A stretch of DNA of 40,149 nucleotides from assembly GCA_937864925.1 (NCBI GenBank), contig CALMFH010000103.1:1-40149 (forward strand). Reading direction: 5' to 3'. A program made the translations under genes and the position numbers. Each line of letters begins with the position of its first letter. Positions within the stretch are counted from its first letter, which is position 1. Below are positions 1 to 9,203 of this stretch, in pieces. The notes below the pieces were generated by a model. The model worked only from the letters and a program-made list of their open reading frames with translations, did no database searches and was not told where the DNA came from. This DNA is from an uncultured Alphaproteobacteria bacterium. GTDB taxonomy: Bacteria; Pseudomonadota; Alphaproteobacteria; Rhizobiales; Ancalomicrobiaceae.

Positions 1-444
1 GCCGACTTCACCTTCGTCTGCCCGACCGAGCTCGGCGACCTCGCCGACATGTACGGCGAGTTCCAGAAGGTGGGCGTCGAGATCTATTCGGTGTCGACCG
101 ACACCCACTTCACCCACAAGGCCTGGCACGACGCCTCGGACACGATCAAGAAGATCAAGTATCCGATGATCGGCGACCCGACCGGCACCATCACCCGTGC
201 CTTCGACGTGATGATCGAGGAAGCCGGCCTCGCCCTGCGCGGCACCTTCGTCATCAACCCGGAAGGCCAGATCAAGCTCTGCGAGATCCACGACAACGGC
301 ATCGGCCGTGACGCCAAGGAGCTCTATCGCAAGGTGGTCGCCGCTCAGTACGTCGCCTCGCATCCGGGCGAGGTCTGCCCGGCCAAGTGGACCCCGGGCC
401 AGGCGACCCTCAAGCCGTCGCTCGACCTCGTCGGCAAGATCTGA
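1..444 (+). CDS. ahpC: Alkyl hydroperoxide reductase subunit C (peroxiredoxin), 5' truncated by window edge
   Basis: The frame is open from base 1 and the true start lies outside the window. AhpC is the cytoplasmic 2-Cys peroxiredoxin that reduces H2O2 and organic peroxides. The visible part opens with [10 protein letters not shown], the signature around the peroxidatic Cys. Near the C-terminus GEVCPAKW holds the resolving Cys, so both catalytic cysteines are present. About 147 codons remain of a protein usually near 187 residues. A strong palindromic hairpin follows the stop, and ahpF begins 144 bp downstream, the usual AhpC/AhpF pairing. The family assignment is secure. Confidence 0.96.
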   Translation, partial: ADFTFVCPTELGDLADMYGEFQKVGVEIYSVSTDTHFTHKAWHDASDTIKKIKYPMIGDPTGTITRAFDVMIEEAGLALRGTFVINPEGQIKLCEIHDNGIGRDAKELYRKVVAAQYVASHPGEVCPAKWTPGQATLKPSLDLVGKI

Positions 445-456
445 CGCGATCCCGGA

Positions 457-480
457 CGGGAGCCCCACGTGGGGCTCCCG
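457..480. terminator. Perfect 10-bp hairpin after ahpC
   Basis: Arms CGGGAGCCCC and GGGGCTCCCG enclose an ACGT loop, 12 nt after the ahpC stop and about 108 bp before ahpF. No T-run follows, so it may be an intrinsic terminator, an attenuator lowering ahpF relative to ahpC, or a 3'-end stabiliser for the ahpC mRNA. The pairing is seen directly; the role is inferred. Confidence 0.6.
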
Positions 481-588
481 ATCCCCCGTCCCATCGCCCA
501 GGGCGATTGCGACGACGAGACGCCGGTCGAGGCGCGGGCTTCCGGCGTATCCTCCTCGCAATCATCACGGATCTCTCGGAGGCATGCC

Positions 589-2154
589 ATGCTCGACGCC
601 GGCATCAAGGATCAACTGCGCGCCTACATGGAGCGCTTGGTCTCCCCCATCGAACTGGTGGCCTCGCTCGACGACTCGGCCGGATCGGTCGAGATGCGGG
701 GGCTGATCGAGGACATCGCCTCGACCTCGTCGCGCATCGTCGCCCGTTTCGACGGCACCGACGCGCGCAGACCGTCCTTCACCATCGGCCGCACCGGGGT
801 GCCGGCGCGCATCGCCTTCGCCGGTCTACCGATGGGTCACGAGTTCACCTCGCTGGTGCTCGCCCTGCTCCAGGTCTCGGGCTACCCGCCCAAGGTCTCC
901 GACGAGGTGATCGCTCAGGCCAAGGGCCTCTCCGGCACCTTCGACTTCGTCACCTACGTGTCGCTGACCTGCCAGAACTGCCCGGACGTGGTGCAGGCGC
1001 TGAACCTGCTCGCCGCGCTCAATCCGAACGTTCGCCACACCATGGTCGACGGAGCTTTGTTCCAGGCCGAGGTCGAGCGCGAGAAGATCATGGCGGTGCC
1101 GACCGTGCATCTCGCCGGTGAGGTCTTCGGTCAGGGCCGGATGGGGCTCGAGGAGATCCTCGCCAAGCTCGACACCGGCGCGGCCGAACGGGCTGCGGCG
1201 GAGATCGCCGCGAAGGACGTCTTCGACGTGCTGGTGGTCGGAGGCGGCCCGGCCGGAGCTGCGGCGGCGATCTACGCGGCGCGCAAGGGGATCCGCACCG
1301 GCGTCGTCGCCGAGCGCTTCGGTGGCCAGGTTCTCGACACCCTGGCGATCGAGAACTTCGTCTCGGTATCGCACACCGAAGGGCCGAAGCTCGCGGCGGC
1401 GCTCGAGGCGCATGTCGGCGACTACGGCGTCGACGTGATGAACCTGCAGCGGGCGACCGGGCTCGTCCCGGCAGCCTCCGCCACCGATCCGATCGAGGTG
1501 AAGCTCGCCTCGGGTGCGTCGCTCAAGGCGAAGTCGGTGATCCTGTCGACGGGCGCGCGTTGGCGCGAGATGGGGGTGCCGGGCGAGAAGGAGTACAAGG
1601 CCAAGGGCGTGTGCTTCTGCCCGCACTGCGACGGCCCCCTGTTCAAGGGCAAGCGCGTCGCGGTGATCGGTGGCGGCAATTCCGGCGTCGAGGCGGCGAT
1701 CGATCTCGCCGGCATCGTCGCCCATGTGACGCTCATCGAATTCGACCCGAAGCTGCGCGCCGACGAGGTGCTGCAGAAGAAGCTCAGGTCGCTCCCGAAT
1801 GTCACCATCCACGTCTCGGCGCGGACCACGGAGGTCCTCGGCGACGGCGCGAAGGTGACCGGGCTCACCTACGAGGATCGCGTCACCGGCGAGATCCACC
1901 GGGTCGAGCTCGAGGGCCTGTTCGTGCAGATCGGGCTCCTGCCCAACAGCGAATGGCTGGAAGGGTCGGTCCGGCTCTCCAACCGCAAGGAGATCGAGAT
2001 CGACGCCCGTGGCGCCACCTCGGTGCCCGGTGTCTACGCCGCCGGCGATGCGACCACCGTGCCCTACAAGCAGATCATCATCGCCATGGGCGCCGGCGCC
2101 ACCGCCGCCCTCTCCGCCTTCGATCACCTGATCCGCACCTCCGCCCCGGCGTGA
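589..2154 (+). CDS. ahpF: Alkyl hydroperoxide reductase subunit F
   Basis: Flavoprotein that passes electrons from NAD(P)H to AhpC. At 521 residues it matches the family length. The N-terminal thioredoxin-fold region carries a CxxC pair at about C128/C131 (TCQNC). The central part has the FAD-binding [10 protein letters not shown] motif near residue 220, followed by the redox pair CPHC at about C344/C347 within [13 protein letters not shown] and a second dinucleotide fold ([10 protein letters not shown]). The chosen ATG is preceded by a CGGAGG-like ribosome site. The open frame extends about 40 codons upstream but that part has no family resemblance. It forms a functional pair with the upstream ahpC. 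Confidence 0.97.
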   Translation: MLDAGIKDQLRAYMERLVSPIELVASLDDSAGSVEMRGLIEDIASTSSRIVARFDGTDARRPSFTIGRTGVPARIAFAGLPMGHEFTSLVLALLQVSGYPPKVSDEVIAQAKGLSGTFDFVTYVSLTCQNCPDVVQALNLLAALNPNVRHTMVDGALFQAEVEREKIMAVPTVHLAGEVFGQGRMGLEEILAKLDTGAAERAAAEIAAKDVFDVLVVGGGPAGAAAAIYAARKGIRTGVVAERFGGQVLDTLAIENFVSVSHTEGPKLAAALEAHVGDYGVDVMNLQRATGLVPAASATDPIEVKLASGASLKAKSVILSTGARWREMGVPGEKEYKAKGVCFCPHCDGPLFKGKRVAVIGGGNSGVEAAIDLAGIVAHVTLIEFDPKLRADEVLQKKLRSLPNVTIHVSARTTEVLGDGAKVTGLTYEDRVTGEIHRVELEGLFVQIGLLPNSEWLEGSVRLSNRKEIEIDARGATSVPGVYAAGDATTVPYKQIIIAMGAGATAALSAFDHLIRTSAPA

Positions 2155-2167
2155 GCCGCGACGGCGA

Positions 2168-2189
2168 CGGCCCGTCATCCGACGGGTCG
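2168..2189 (+). terminator. Hairpin downstream of ahpF
   Basis: The core arms CCCGTC and GACGGG around ATCC extend outward by three more pairs, including one G-T, starting 14 nt after the ahpF stop. There is no T-run. It is a plausible end of the ahpCF transcript. Confidence 0.4.
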
Positions 2190-2331
2190 GCGCCGCTCGG
2201 CCGCGGTGACACGCGGCAACCTCGGCACTCGTGAGGTCCTTCCACGACGTCTCGCGATGAGGCATCCTCGGCGTCGACGGGTGGCGGCGGGTCGCGCCGG
2301 CCATCCGCTTCGTGACCGGGGAGGTCGAGAC

Positions 2332-2757
2332 ATGACCGGATGGCGGCGGCATCTCGGGATCTGCACCGCGGTCGCCCTGGTCGCGGCGGCCTCGCCGGCG
2401 CGCGCGACGGCGACGCTCACCTGCGATGTCGACGGTCGCGAGTTCGCCTTCCACGTCCAGGCGGCGGTCGGCCACGAAGCGCTGACGCTGTCGGGCCTGC
2501 GCGGGGAATTGCGCCTGCCGAAGGAGGCGATCGCCGTCGAACTCGGCAGCGAAGAGCTGATGCAGTTCTGGATCGAGGGCGAGGATCTGCGCCTGCGCTT
2601 CCACGTCTTCGCCGAGGGCGACAAACCCGACATCGACCTCGTCGTCGTCACCCGCAGCAAGGGTCCGACCGACTACAGGGGTACCTATCGCCTGCGGATC
2701 GGCGACGGCGCCACGGCGCGCCGCCGGCGCGGCGACATCGGCTGCGCCGTCGGGTGA
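2332..2757 (+). CDS. Small exported protein of unknown function
   Basis: I do not recognise a family for this 141-residue protein. The ATG follows a GGGGAGG ribosome site. The N-terminus looks like a cleavable signal peptide: MTGWRRH, a hydrophobic stretch, then ASPARA as a likely signal peptidase I site near residue 25. The mature part is rich in acidic residues and beta-prone, suggesting a periplasmic protein. Two Cys (about residues 30 and 138) could form a disulfide. It lies after ahpF and converges with the ribokinase gene, the two stops being 22 bp apart. Signal-peptide prediction and a structure search would be informative. Confidence 0.65.
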   Translation: MTGWRRHLGICTAVALVAAASPARATATLTCDVDGREFAFHVQAAVGHEALTLSGLRGELRLPKEAIAVELGSEELMQFWIEGEDLRLRFHVFAEGDKPDIDLVVVTRSKGPTDYRGTYRLRIGDGATARRRRGDIGCAVG

Positions 2758-2779
2758 GCGGGACCACACCGTCGCCGCA

Positions 2780-3703
2780 TCAACCCCGCCGGGCCGCCTT
2801 CGCCGCCGCGAACTCCTCCGCCGAGGCGTAGGCGGTCTGGGTACCGGGTTTCGTCACCGAATCGGCGGCGTAGAGCGCCGCATCGGCGAGCGCGGCGGCG
2901 ATGTCGCGGCTCTCGGCATAGAAGCGGGCGAAAGCGCCGATGAAGGCGTCGCCGGCGCCGGTGGTGTCGCGCGGGGTGACCACGACCGGCGCGACACGAG
3001 AGACGCCACCCACCTCGACCACCAGGGCGCCTTCCGCTCCGAGCGTGACGATCACGCTGCGGATGCCGGCTTCGACCAGGGAGCGCGCGGCGACGATCGC
3101 CTCGGCCTCGTCGGTCACCGGCAGGCCGGTCAAGAGCGCCAGTTCGGAGCGGTTGGGGGTGAGGAAGGTGACCTCGGTCACCACGTCGCGATCGAGGGGG
3201 ACGGCCGGGGCCGGGTTCAGCACCGTCTCGATGCCGTGGGCTCGGGCGAAGCGGATGGTGTGGTAGACGGTGTCGAGCGGGACCTCGAGCTGCAGCAGGA
3301 TCAGATCGCAGCCGGCGAGATCGGCGGCGGCGGCATCGACGTCGGCGGGCTGCAGATGGGCGTTGGCACCCTTGACGATGAGGATCGAATTCTCGCCCGA
3401 GGGCTCGACGAAGATCGGCGCCACCCCCGACGACACGCCGGGAACGCGGCCGACATGGGTCGTGTCGATGCCGAAGCGGCGGAAGTTGGCGAGCGATGTC
3501 TCGGCGAAGGCGTCGTCGCCGACCTTCGACACCATCACCACCTCGGCACCGAGCAAGGCCGCGGCGACCGCCTGGTTGGCGCCCTTGCCGCCACATCCGA
3601 TGCGGAAGTCGGGCGCCTCGATGGTCTCGCCCGGCACCGGCATACGGGTGACGTAGGTGATGAGATCGACGTTGGTGGATCCGACGACAGCGATGCGGGG
3701 CAT
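2780..3703 (-). CDS. rbsK: Ribokinase-like PfkB-family sugar kinase
   Basis: Cytoplasmic ATP-dependent kinase of the PfkB family, most like ribokinase (D-ribose to ribose-5-phosphate). At 307 residues it fits the family. The N-terminus MPRIAVVGSTNVDLI leads into the substrate-loop motif GGKGANQA (about residues 38-45). The C-terminal TTGAGDAFIGAF carries the anion hole and catalytic Asp. The start was chosen at an ATG preceded by AGGAG with 7-nt spacing; the open frame extends 14 codons further without family resemblance. No ribose transporter or regulator is adjacent, so the exact sugar is uncertain. Confidence 0.88.
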   Translation of the reverse strand: MPRIAVVGSTNVDLITYVTRMPVPGETIEAPDFRIGCGGKGANQAVAAALLGAEVVMVSKVGDDAFAETSLANFRRFGIDTTHVGRVPGVSSGVAPIFVEPSGENSILIVKGANAHLQPADVDAAAADLAGCDLILLQLEVPLDTVYHTIRFARAHGIETVLNPAPAVPLDRDVVTEVTFLTPNRSELALLTGLPVTDEAEAIVAARSLVEAGIRSVIVTLGAEGALVVEVGGVSRVAPVVVTPRDTTGAGDAFIGAFARFYAESRDIAAALADAALYAADSVTKPGTQTAYASAEEFAAAKAARRG

Positions 3704-3962
3704 GGGAGGCTCCTGGATCCGGTCGGCTGTTCGGACGCCGGACATCTCGGCAGCGAAGACGGTGCGGGATCGCCGGACCTCCGCCTGCCCCCAGGTCGAG
3801 TGCGGGGATTCGTCGCTCCGACGCCTCCGCCAGCCCTCACGACCGGACGATTCGACGATCGAATGCGTCGCCCGAGGGCACTTTCACGAGCTCGGTGTCG
3901 TCGTGGAGTCGGCCGCTACGACAGCGATGGCTCTCGGCAGCGCCCGATAAGGCACGGCATCG

Positions 3963-4748
3963 TCACGCCACGTCCAGAGCCGAATTTTCCGCCGGATCGA
4001 GTGAGATCGGCCAACGTGTCGCGTGCAGATCATACCATTCCCCGGGGATTCCGCGACCCGCGAGGATCTCGGAAATCTTCGAGCGGGCGCACTCGATCGT
4101 GATCCATCCCCGCAGGTCGCGACCGAAGAGCCCGGTGTGCCGCGACGACAACTCCATCGGTACGTGAACGCCCTCCCGCGGCGGATAAGGCGCCTTCATG
4201 GCCGACTTGTCGTTCTGGGGGACGATTCGGAAGCGATTGAAGCCGAGTGCGACGAGTGTCGCCGACATCTCGTGCGAGGCCTCGCCGACCGACACGAAGT
4301 CGGGTCGCACACGCCATTTCTCCAGGCCTCGAAGAATGGCCGTATCGGAGCCCTCCGAATCGAGCTTGAGATAATGGGGGCAGCCGTGGCGAGCGATCAC
4401 CTCGTCGAGCGTCAGACAGGTCACCGTGTATTCGGCCACGCCGGCGCTGCCGCGGCATCCGTTGGCGGCGCGGAACGAACTCCACTGCGGTTCGGTCCGG
4501 TTGACGTAGAATGTCGCCGGCCCCGATCGATCCGAAAGGCCGCAGGGCTCCACGATCAACCGCCCGTCACCCAGAGCCCGCCTGAAACGGTGCCGCAGGC
4601 GGTCGATGAGTTCGGGGTTCGGCTCGAAACCGACGACCCGAAATCCCTTGCGGAGATAGTAATCGGTATCCGCACCGTCGAACATTCCGACGTCGAAGAT
4701 CAGATCACCGACGACTCCGGGCCCCGCTGAACGGTCGATCGTCACCAT
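3963..4748 (-). CDS. FkbM-family SAM-dependent methyltransferase (copy B)
   Basis: A 261-residue protein of the FkbM type, enzymes that usually O-methylate sugars or other hydroxyl groups. The SAM-binding region reads DLIFDVGMFDGADTDYYL (about residues 15-32), with the acidic FEPNPE following the second strand and the KLDSEGSD loop further on. It is paralogous to the next upstream gene: both share CRG, RHGCPHY(L/M)K and a terminal GEWYD(L/V)HAT. It is the last gene of the secretion/glycosylation operon, about 57 nt after its paralogue. The acceptor is unknown; a glycan made by the neighbouring glycosyltransferases is the natural guess. Confidence 0.82.
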   Translation of the reverse strand: MVTIDRSAGPGVVGDLIFDVGMFDGADTDYYLRKGFRVVGFEPNPELIDRLRHRFRRALGDGRLIVEPCGLSDRSGPATFYVNRTEPQWSSFRAANGCRGSAGVAEYTVTCLTLDEVIARHGCPHYLKLDSEGSDTAILRGLEKWRVRPDFVSVGEASHEMSATLVALGFNRFRIVPQNDKSAMKAPYPPREGVHVPMELSSRHTGLFGRDLRGWITIECARSKISEILAGRGIPGEWYDLHATRWPISLDPAENSALDVA

Positions 4749-4805
4749 TGTTCGAAACTCCGAATCCGGCCCATGAAAAGACGCTCGGGCGCGTGCGCGA
4801 CGTGA

Positions 4806-5579
4806 TCAGCCACCGCTCGCGACCTCGTCGAGAGCGGGCGACCAGACGGTGGCATGGACGTCGTACCACTCGCCCGGCGGCGGCAGCCATTCGTTGGACG
4901 GGCTGCGGACGCGACGATGAAAGGTCTCGACGGCTTCTTCGTAGGTGAGCCACTCGGGCACATCCAGTCCGAACACCCCCGAATCGCGTTGGGTGAACTC
5001 GCGTTCGACGAAGGCGCCTTCGCGCGACCGGCGAACCGCGGAGGCCCAGGACTTGTCCAGTTGAGAGCGGATACTGAAGCGATCATAGCCGACCGAGTGC
5101 AGTGCATCGATCGTCCCGAGGCCGAATTCCTCGACGGAGACGAAGGTCGGCCGAATGTCCAGATTCACGAGTGCCTCCAGGATGATCCGGTCGGCGCCCT
5201 CGATGTCGATCTTCATGTAGTGGGGGCATCCGTGGCGACGAAAGAGTTCGGCGATCGTGATGCAGGGCACCTCGACGATCTCGAACTCCGTGTCGCCGCG
5301 GCAACCGTATTCCTTCACGAAGGAGCTCCAGTGGTCACACGTGATGTTCCGGTAGAACGGGAGCACCCCCGGCGCGTCCATGAGCCCGACGGGCTCGAGA
5401 ATCATCCGGCCGTCGGCGAGCGGGTCGGCATAGACGATGGTGAGTTCCTCGACGAGCCTGGGATCGGCCTCGACGCCGACGACACGAAAGCCTTTGGCGA
5501 GATAGAATTCCGTGTCCTCGCCGTGATTGACACCCAGATCGAAGATCAGATCGCGGTGAACCTCCGTCGGTAGATTCAT
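4806..5579 (-). CDS. FkbM-family SAM-dependent methyltransferase (copy A)
   Basis: A 257-residue paralogue of the downstream gene. SAM-fold motifs are DLIFDLGVNHGEDTEFYL near the N-terminus, VGVEADPRL after the second strand and MKIDIEGAD later. The ATG is preceded by GAGGAG; the open frame extends upstream into the glycosyltransferase end, but conserved sequence begins here. It lies 31 nt after the GT2 gene, so co-transcription is likely. Two divergent methyltransferases side by side suggest successive methylations of one glycan or different positions on it. This is inferred from context; the substrate cannot be read from sequence. Confidence 0.82.
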   Translation of the reverse strand: MNLPTEVHRDLIFDLGVNHGEDTEFYLAKGFRVVGVEADPRLVEELTIVYADPLADGRMILEPVGLMDAPGVLPFYRNITCDHWSSFVKEYGCRGDTEFEIVEVPCITIAELFRRHGCPHYMKIDIEGADRIILEALVNLDIRPTFVSVEEFGLGTIDALHSVGYDRFSIRSQLDKSWASAVRRSREGAFVEREFTQRDSGVFGLDVPEWLTYEEAVETFHRRVRSPSNEWLPPPGEWYDVHATVWSPALDEVASGG

Positions 5580-5610
5580 TCCGTCCTCTCCTCGGCGAAG
5601 GTTCGATGGA

Positions 5611-7503
5611 TCATACCAGAACCAGTATGTCGACGTTCCAGACGTAGCCCAACAGGGCGGCGTAGGCATCGGCTGAATAGACGACGATCTGGTCGAAATA
5701 GCTGTTGAATTCGCGCAGATGCCACAGATGCTTCGGCTCGATTCCGCTCGCCGCGTCGAACACCAGACGGTTCCGCGCATAGAGATCGGGAAGATCCCTC
5801 AATCGGAACGTCTCCGGATCGATCGTCTTGAGCGGTAGCGCCGACGCCGCCCTGGTGCGCCCCAGTATGGCGTCGGCATGGCGGCGGCGGACCAGGTTCG
5901 TCTTCAGGAACTGCGCACGACGGTCCGATCGAGTGACCGTCTCCTGGTGTACGCGGTAGATGTAGAGCGGTTCGGCCAGATAGGCGAAGCGGCAGTCGGC
6001 GAGCAGGCGCAACGCGAGATCCCAGTCCTGGACCCCGGTGAATTCGCCGGTAAAACCGCCGACCTCGAGGATCTTCGAACGGCGGATCACCTTGAGATGG
6101 TTGGCGACCATGCCGTTCAGGAGATCCTTACGAAACTCACCGGCGAAGCGGTCGTCGTCGTAGCCACCGTAACGCACGATCGACAGCGATCCGTCGCTCT
6201 GCGAGAGGTGGTAATGGTCGGTGAAGAGATAGTCGCAATCGCCGTCGGCATCGATCCGATCGAGTACGCGGGCGATCGCGTCGCCGACGAGCATGTCGTC
6301 GCAATCGAGAAACGCGACGAACTCACCCCGTGCGGCCCGAATGCCGCGATCGAGCGTCGCCGAGATGTTGGCGTTGGTCCGGTTGAAGAGAACGGTGACG
6401 CCGGGGATGGTGCTTCGCGCTTCGAGAAGCCCGCGGACGCGCGGGTCCGGCGAAGCGTCGTCGACCAGGACGAGTTCCACTCGGCCGTCCATCTGCGCGA
6501 GGGCGGACGCGATACAGTCGTCGAGGAAGTCGAAGTGCTGGTAGACCGGCACCACGATCGAGACCCGAGGAATCGCCTTCGGCGGAACCGGGCGTCGGAC
6601 AGGCCGGACGGCCGACCCGGCTTCGGTCGACGTCGGCTGATCGTCCGCCTCGGCCGTGGGAGCGGTCCGGTCCTCCGGATCCTTCGACACCGTCCGCCCG
6701 GCATATTGCTCGACATACCAACGCATGGCGCCGTCGAGGAAGTCGGGACAGCGATCGCGGACGATCGTGTCGATGTCCATCGCCGCCGAAATCCATTGCC
6801 GACCTATCTCCGGCAACGAACGGCAGAGGCTGCTGTCATGGATGCGATAGATCGCGCCGGGGCGATCGAGAAGGGCGATACGTCCACCGCCGAGCACCAG
6901 ATGGGTCCAGAAGACCCAGTCCTCTTTCGCCCGTTGGGCGTCGGAAAAGCGCAGCGTCTCGAACACACGCGCGTCGAAGAGGGCACAATGGATGGGGATC
7001 GACAGGCCGCGTTCCCAATGGTTGGCGATCTCCTCGAGGGAGAAGGACCAGTCTGCCATCAGATGTGGGAACCATTCGAAACGGTCGAGGTCTTCGTTCG
7101 CATAGAGACAGCCGGTCAGGGATACCGTCAGGTCGGCGCAGTAGCCGAAATGCTCGATCTGGCGATCGATCTTCAGCGGCAGCAACAGGTCGTCGCAGTC
7201 GAGGAGCTGGACATAACGTCCGCGCACATGCGACAGGCCGGTGTTTCGGGCTCCCGAGAGACCGGTGTTCTCCTGCCGTATGATCTCGATCGTGCAGCGT
7301 GCGTCGGACAGGAGAGCGCGAACCTCCTCGAGCTTGCGGCCGGTGGCGGTGCTGCCGTCGTCGACGAAGATGATCTGCAACGGTCCCGCATAGGCGGCGC
7401 GGGCGCTCAGAGCCGCCTCGTAGGCGTAGCGGCTCTGGTTGTAACAAGGCACGACGACTGAAACGAGCGGCAGGGTCGACCCGGTCGGTTTCGAGGCGGT
7501 CAT
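5611..7503 (-). CDS. Tandem-domain GT2 glycosyltransferase
   Basis: A 630-residue cytoplasmic glycosyltransferase with two GT-A (family 2) domains. Domain 1 opens with LVSVVVPCYNQ, has VDDGST and ends its nucleotide-binding part at LLDCDD (about residues 12-110). Domain 2 begins around residue 310 with VSIVVPVYQ, has VDDASPD and FLDCDDM. Both retain the acidic DxD-like motif, so both may be active. The ATG shares one base with the upstream stop (TGATG), indicating translational coupling to the GT4 gene. The C-terminal region is unassigned. Such double-headed enzymes often add alternating or consecutive sugars. No transmembrane segment is obvious. Confidence 0.87.
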   Translation of the reverse strand: MTASKPTGSTLPLVSVVVPCYNQSRYAYEAALSARAAYAGPLQIIFVDDGSTATGRKLEEVRALLSDARCTIEIIRQENTGLSGARNTGLSHVRGRYVQLLDCDDLLLPLKIDRQIEHFGYCADLTVSLTGCLYANEDLDRFEWFPHLMADWSFSLEEIANHWERGLSIPIHCALFDARVFETLRFSDAQRAKEDWVFWTHLVLGGGRIALLDRPGAIYRIHDSSLCRSLPEIGRQWISAAMDIDTIVRDRCPDFLDGAMRWYVEQYAGRTVSKDPEDRTAPTAEADDQPTSTEAGSAVRPVRRPVPPKAIPRVSIVVPVYQHFDFLDDCIASALAQMDGRVELVLVDDASPDPRVRGLLEARSTIPGVTVLFNRTNANISATLDRGIRAARGEFVAFLDCDDMLVGDAIARVLDRIDADGDCDYLFTDHYHLSQSDGSLSIVRYGGYDDDRFAGEFRKDLLNGMVANHLKVIRRSKILEVGGFTGEFTGVQDWDLALRLLADCRFAYLAEPLYIYRVHQETVTRSDRRAQFLKTNLVRRRHADAILGRTRAASALPLKTIDPETFRLRDLPDLYARNRLVFDAASGIEPKHLWHLREFNSYFDQIVVYSADAYAALLGYVWNVDILVLV

Positions 7504-9161
7504 CACAGATACCCCGGAATGTCGGCGACCGTCTCGGCGAAGTGATTCCAGGAGTGCCGTTCCCTCACCCGTTCGCGGAGCGCTGCGGCGCGCCGAACAG
7601 CCTCGTCGGGTGCCGCGAGGATCGCACGGATGCCGGCGACGTAGGCCGAGACGTCCGCGTCGGCCGCGAGCAGCCAACCGGTCTCGTCCCCGACGAGTTC
7701 GGGGATTCCGCCGATGGCGGGCGCCAAGATCGGTAATCCGGTCTCGCCGATCTCCAGAAGAATGTTCGGCATCCCCTCCTCGAAGGTCGTGTGCATGAAG
7801 AGATCGTAGCCGCGGTCGGCGAAGAGCGCTTCGACGGCGACGAAACCGCCGCGGTAGTGAAGGTTCGCCGACGCCTCCGGCAGGGGCGTCCCGTCGGTCA
7901 CCGCCGATCCGAACACGAAGAAATCGACGTCGGGTGCGGCGGCGGCGACCGCCAGCAACAGATCGACGCGCTTCTGCCGGTCGAGCCTACCGGCCCAGAG
8001 CACGGCAGGACGTTTTCCCCCGATGGTCGCGGCGCGCCCCTCGATCGGCCGCCCCGACCGCGACCGCCAAGCCGTCGGATTATAGACGGTGATCTCCTCG
8101 GGCAGATCGGCTTCGGTCTCGCCGAAGCGACGGGCCTCCTCGAAGAATCGGGCGTTGTCGGACAGCAGTGCGCGGCAATGGAGGGTGGCTCGTCCATACC
8201 ATGACGCTGCGAAGCCGATCGGATCGCCGGTGTCGTAGTCGCGCTGGACGCAGAACATGGAGCCGTAGACCTTCGTCAGGCGCGACACGAGTTCCCCGCA
8301 ATCGAAGAGCAACTGCCAGGACAGCTCGGAATTCACGATGTGGAAGATCGACGGCCGTACCGTGGCGAGCAGCCGCAGGAGAAGCGTCTCGGACTGAGCA
8401 CGTGCGAGCGAGGCCGCACGTTCGGGCAGGCCCAACGCGAGGACGCCCTCGGGCAGCTCCACGTCCGGATCGATCAGATCGACGTCGGTCGTCACGAAGA
8501 GGACCGAGCGATCCGGATGGGCGATCCGGTAACGGCGGGCGAAACAGATCGCGACCTTCTCTCCGCCACCGCGCCCGAGCAACGGTAGGGTGTACACCGC
8601 ACCCACCGGCCCATACGTCGCCGAGAAGGCCGCGATGTCGGCGAGCATTCCGGCGAGGATCGTCTGATCGGAGCCGAACGAGGTGAGAGGGGTCACACCC
8701 TGTCGGGTGGGCATCGGTCGGTTGTGGCGCAGCGAGCGTAGCGGACGCCCCTCGAATCGGCCCCGAGCGAGATGGAAGGCGAGCGGATCGCCATCGCCGA
8801 TGTCGGGATTGGCGAGGCGATAGCTCTCCAGGTCGAAATGCGCACCGGGGTTGCGGCCTTCCCGCCATCCGTGGCGGATGTAATGGGCGAGTGCGCCGTA
8901 ACCAGCCATTCGCACGTCCGGATTGTGTTCGAGATACCAGGCGGGATCGAACCACGGGTTCGGGCGAAGCCCCTTGCTTTCACCGATCGAGAGGTAGTGC
9001 TCGATGGCGGCGGTCTCACCCTCCGAGAGGTCTTCGACCTGGCGACGATAGGCGGCCTCGTCGATCAGATCGCGACACATCGCGACGAGCGAGGGATCGA
9101 CCCCCCGTCCGACGTGCCGGCGAAATCTCGCCATCAGTGTCGATATCCCGGCGAACCTCAT
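7503..9161 (-). CDS. GT4-type glycosyltransferase with N-terminal FDxxxYLxxNPDV repeats
   Basis: A 552-residue protein. The C-terminal half is a GT-B glycosyltransferase: LWAGRLDRQKRVDLLL and FEEGMPNILLEIGETGLPILA, typical donor-binding elements, followed by GGIPELV. The N-terminal ~130 residues hold two copies of a short module, FDPAWYLEHNPDV..HYIRHGWREGRNP and FDLESYRLANPDI..FHLARGRFEGRP, seen in some polysaccharide glycosyltransferases. The start is uncertain: the first ATG has a weak ribosome site and a second Met is nine codons in. It sits 42 nt after the HlyD gene and overlaps the GT2 gene, tying glycosylation to the exporter operon. Confidence 0.85.
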   Translation of the reverse strand: MRFAGISTLMARFRRHVGRGVDPSLVAMCRDLIDEAAYRRQVEDLSEGETAAIEHYLSIGESKGLRPNPWFDPAWYLEHNPDVRMAGYGALAHYIRHGWREGRNPGAHFDLESYRLANPDIGDGDPLAFHLARGRFEGRPLRSLRHNRPMPTRQGVTPLTSFGSDQTILAGMLADIAAFSATYGPVGAVYTLPLLGRGGGEKVAICFARRYRIAHPDRSVLFVTTDVDLIDPDVELPEGVLALGLPERAASLARAQSETLLLRLLATVRPSIFHIVNSELSWQLLFDCGELVSRLTKVYGSMFCVQRDYDTGDPIGFAASWYGRATLHCRALLSDNARFFEEARRFGETEADLPEEITVYNPTAWRSRSGRPIEGRAATIGGKRPAVLWAGRLDRQKRVDLLLAVAAAAPDVDFFVFGSAVTDGTPLPEASANLHYRGGFVAVEALFADRGYDLFMHTTFEEGMPNILLEIGETGLPILAPAIGGIPELVGDETGWLLAADADVSAYVAGIRAILAAPDEAVRRAAALRERVRERHSWNHFAETVADIPGYL

Positions 9162-9203
9162 GCGTGTCGGCGTCCCGATCCTGTGTCCCCCGCGACCGGG
9201 AGC

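Noticed and set aside
826-2769. Long open frame on the minus strand opposite ahpF.
   Set aside because: It is a GC-rich shadow frame with low-complexity Arg/Asp/Gly composition; ahpF on the plus strand has full family motifs.
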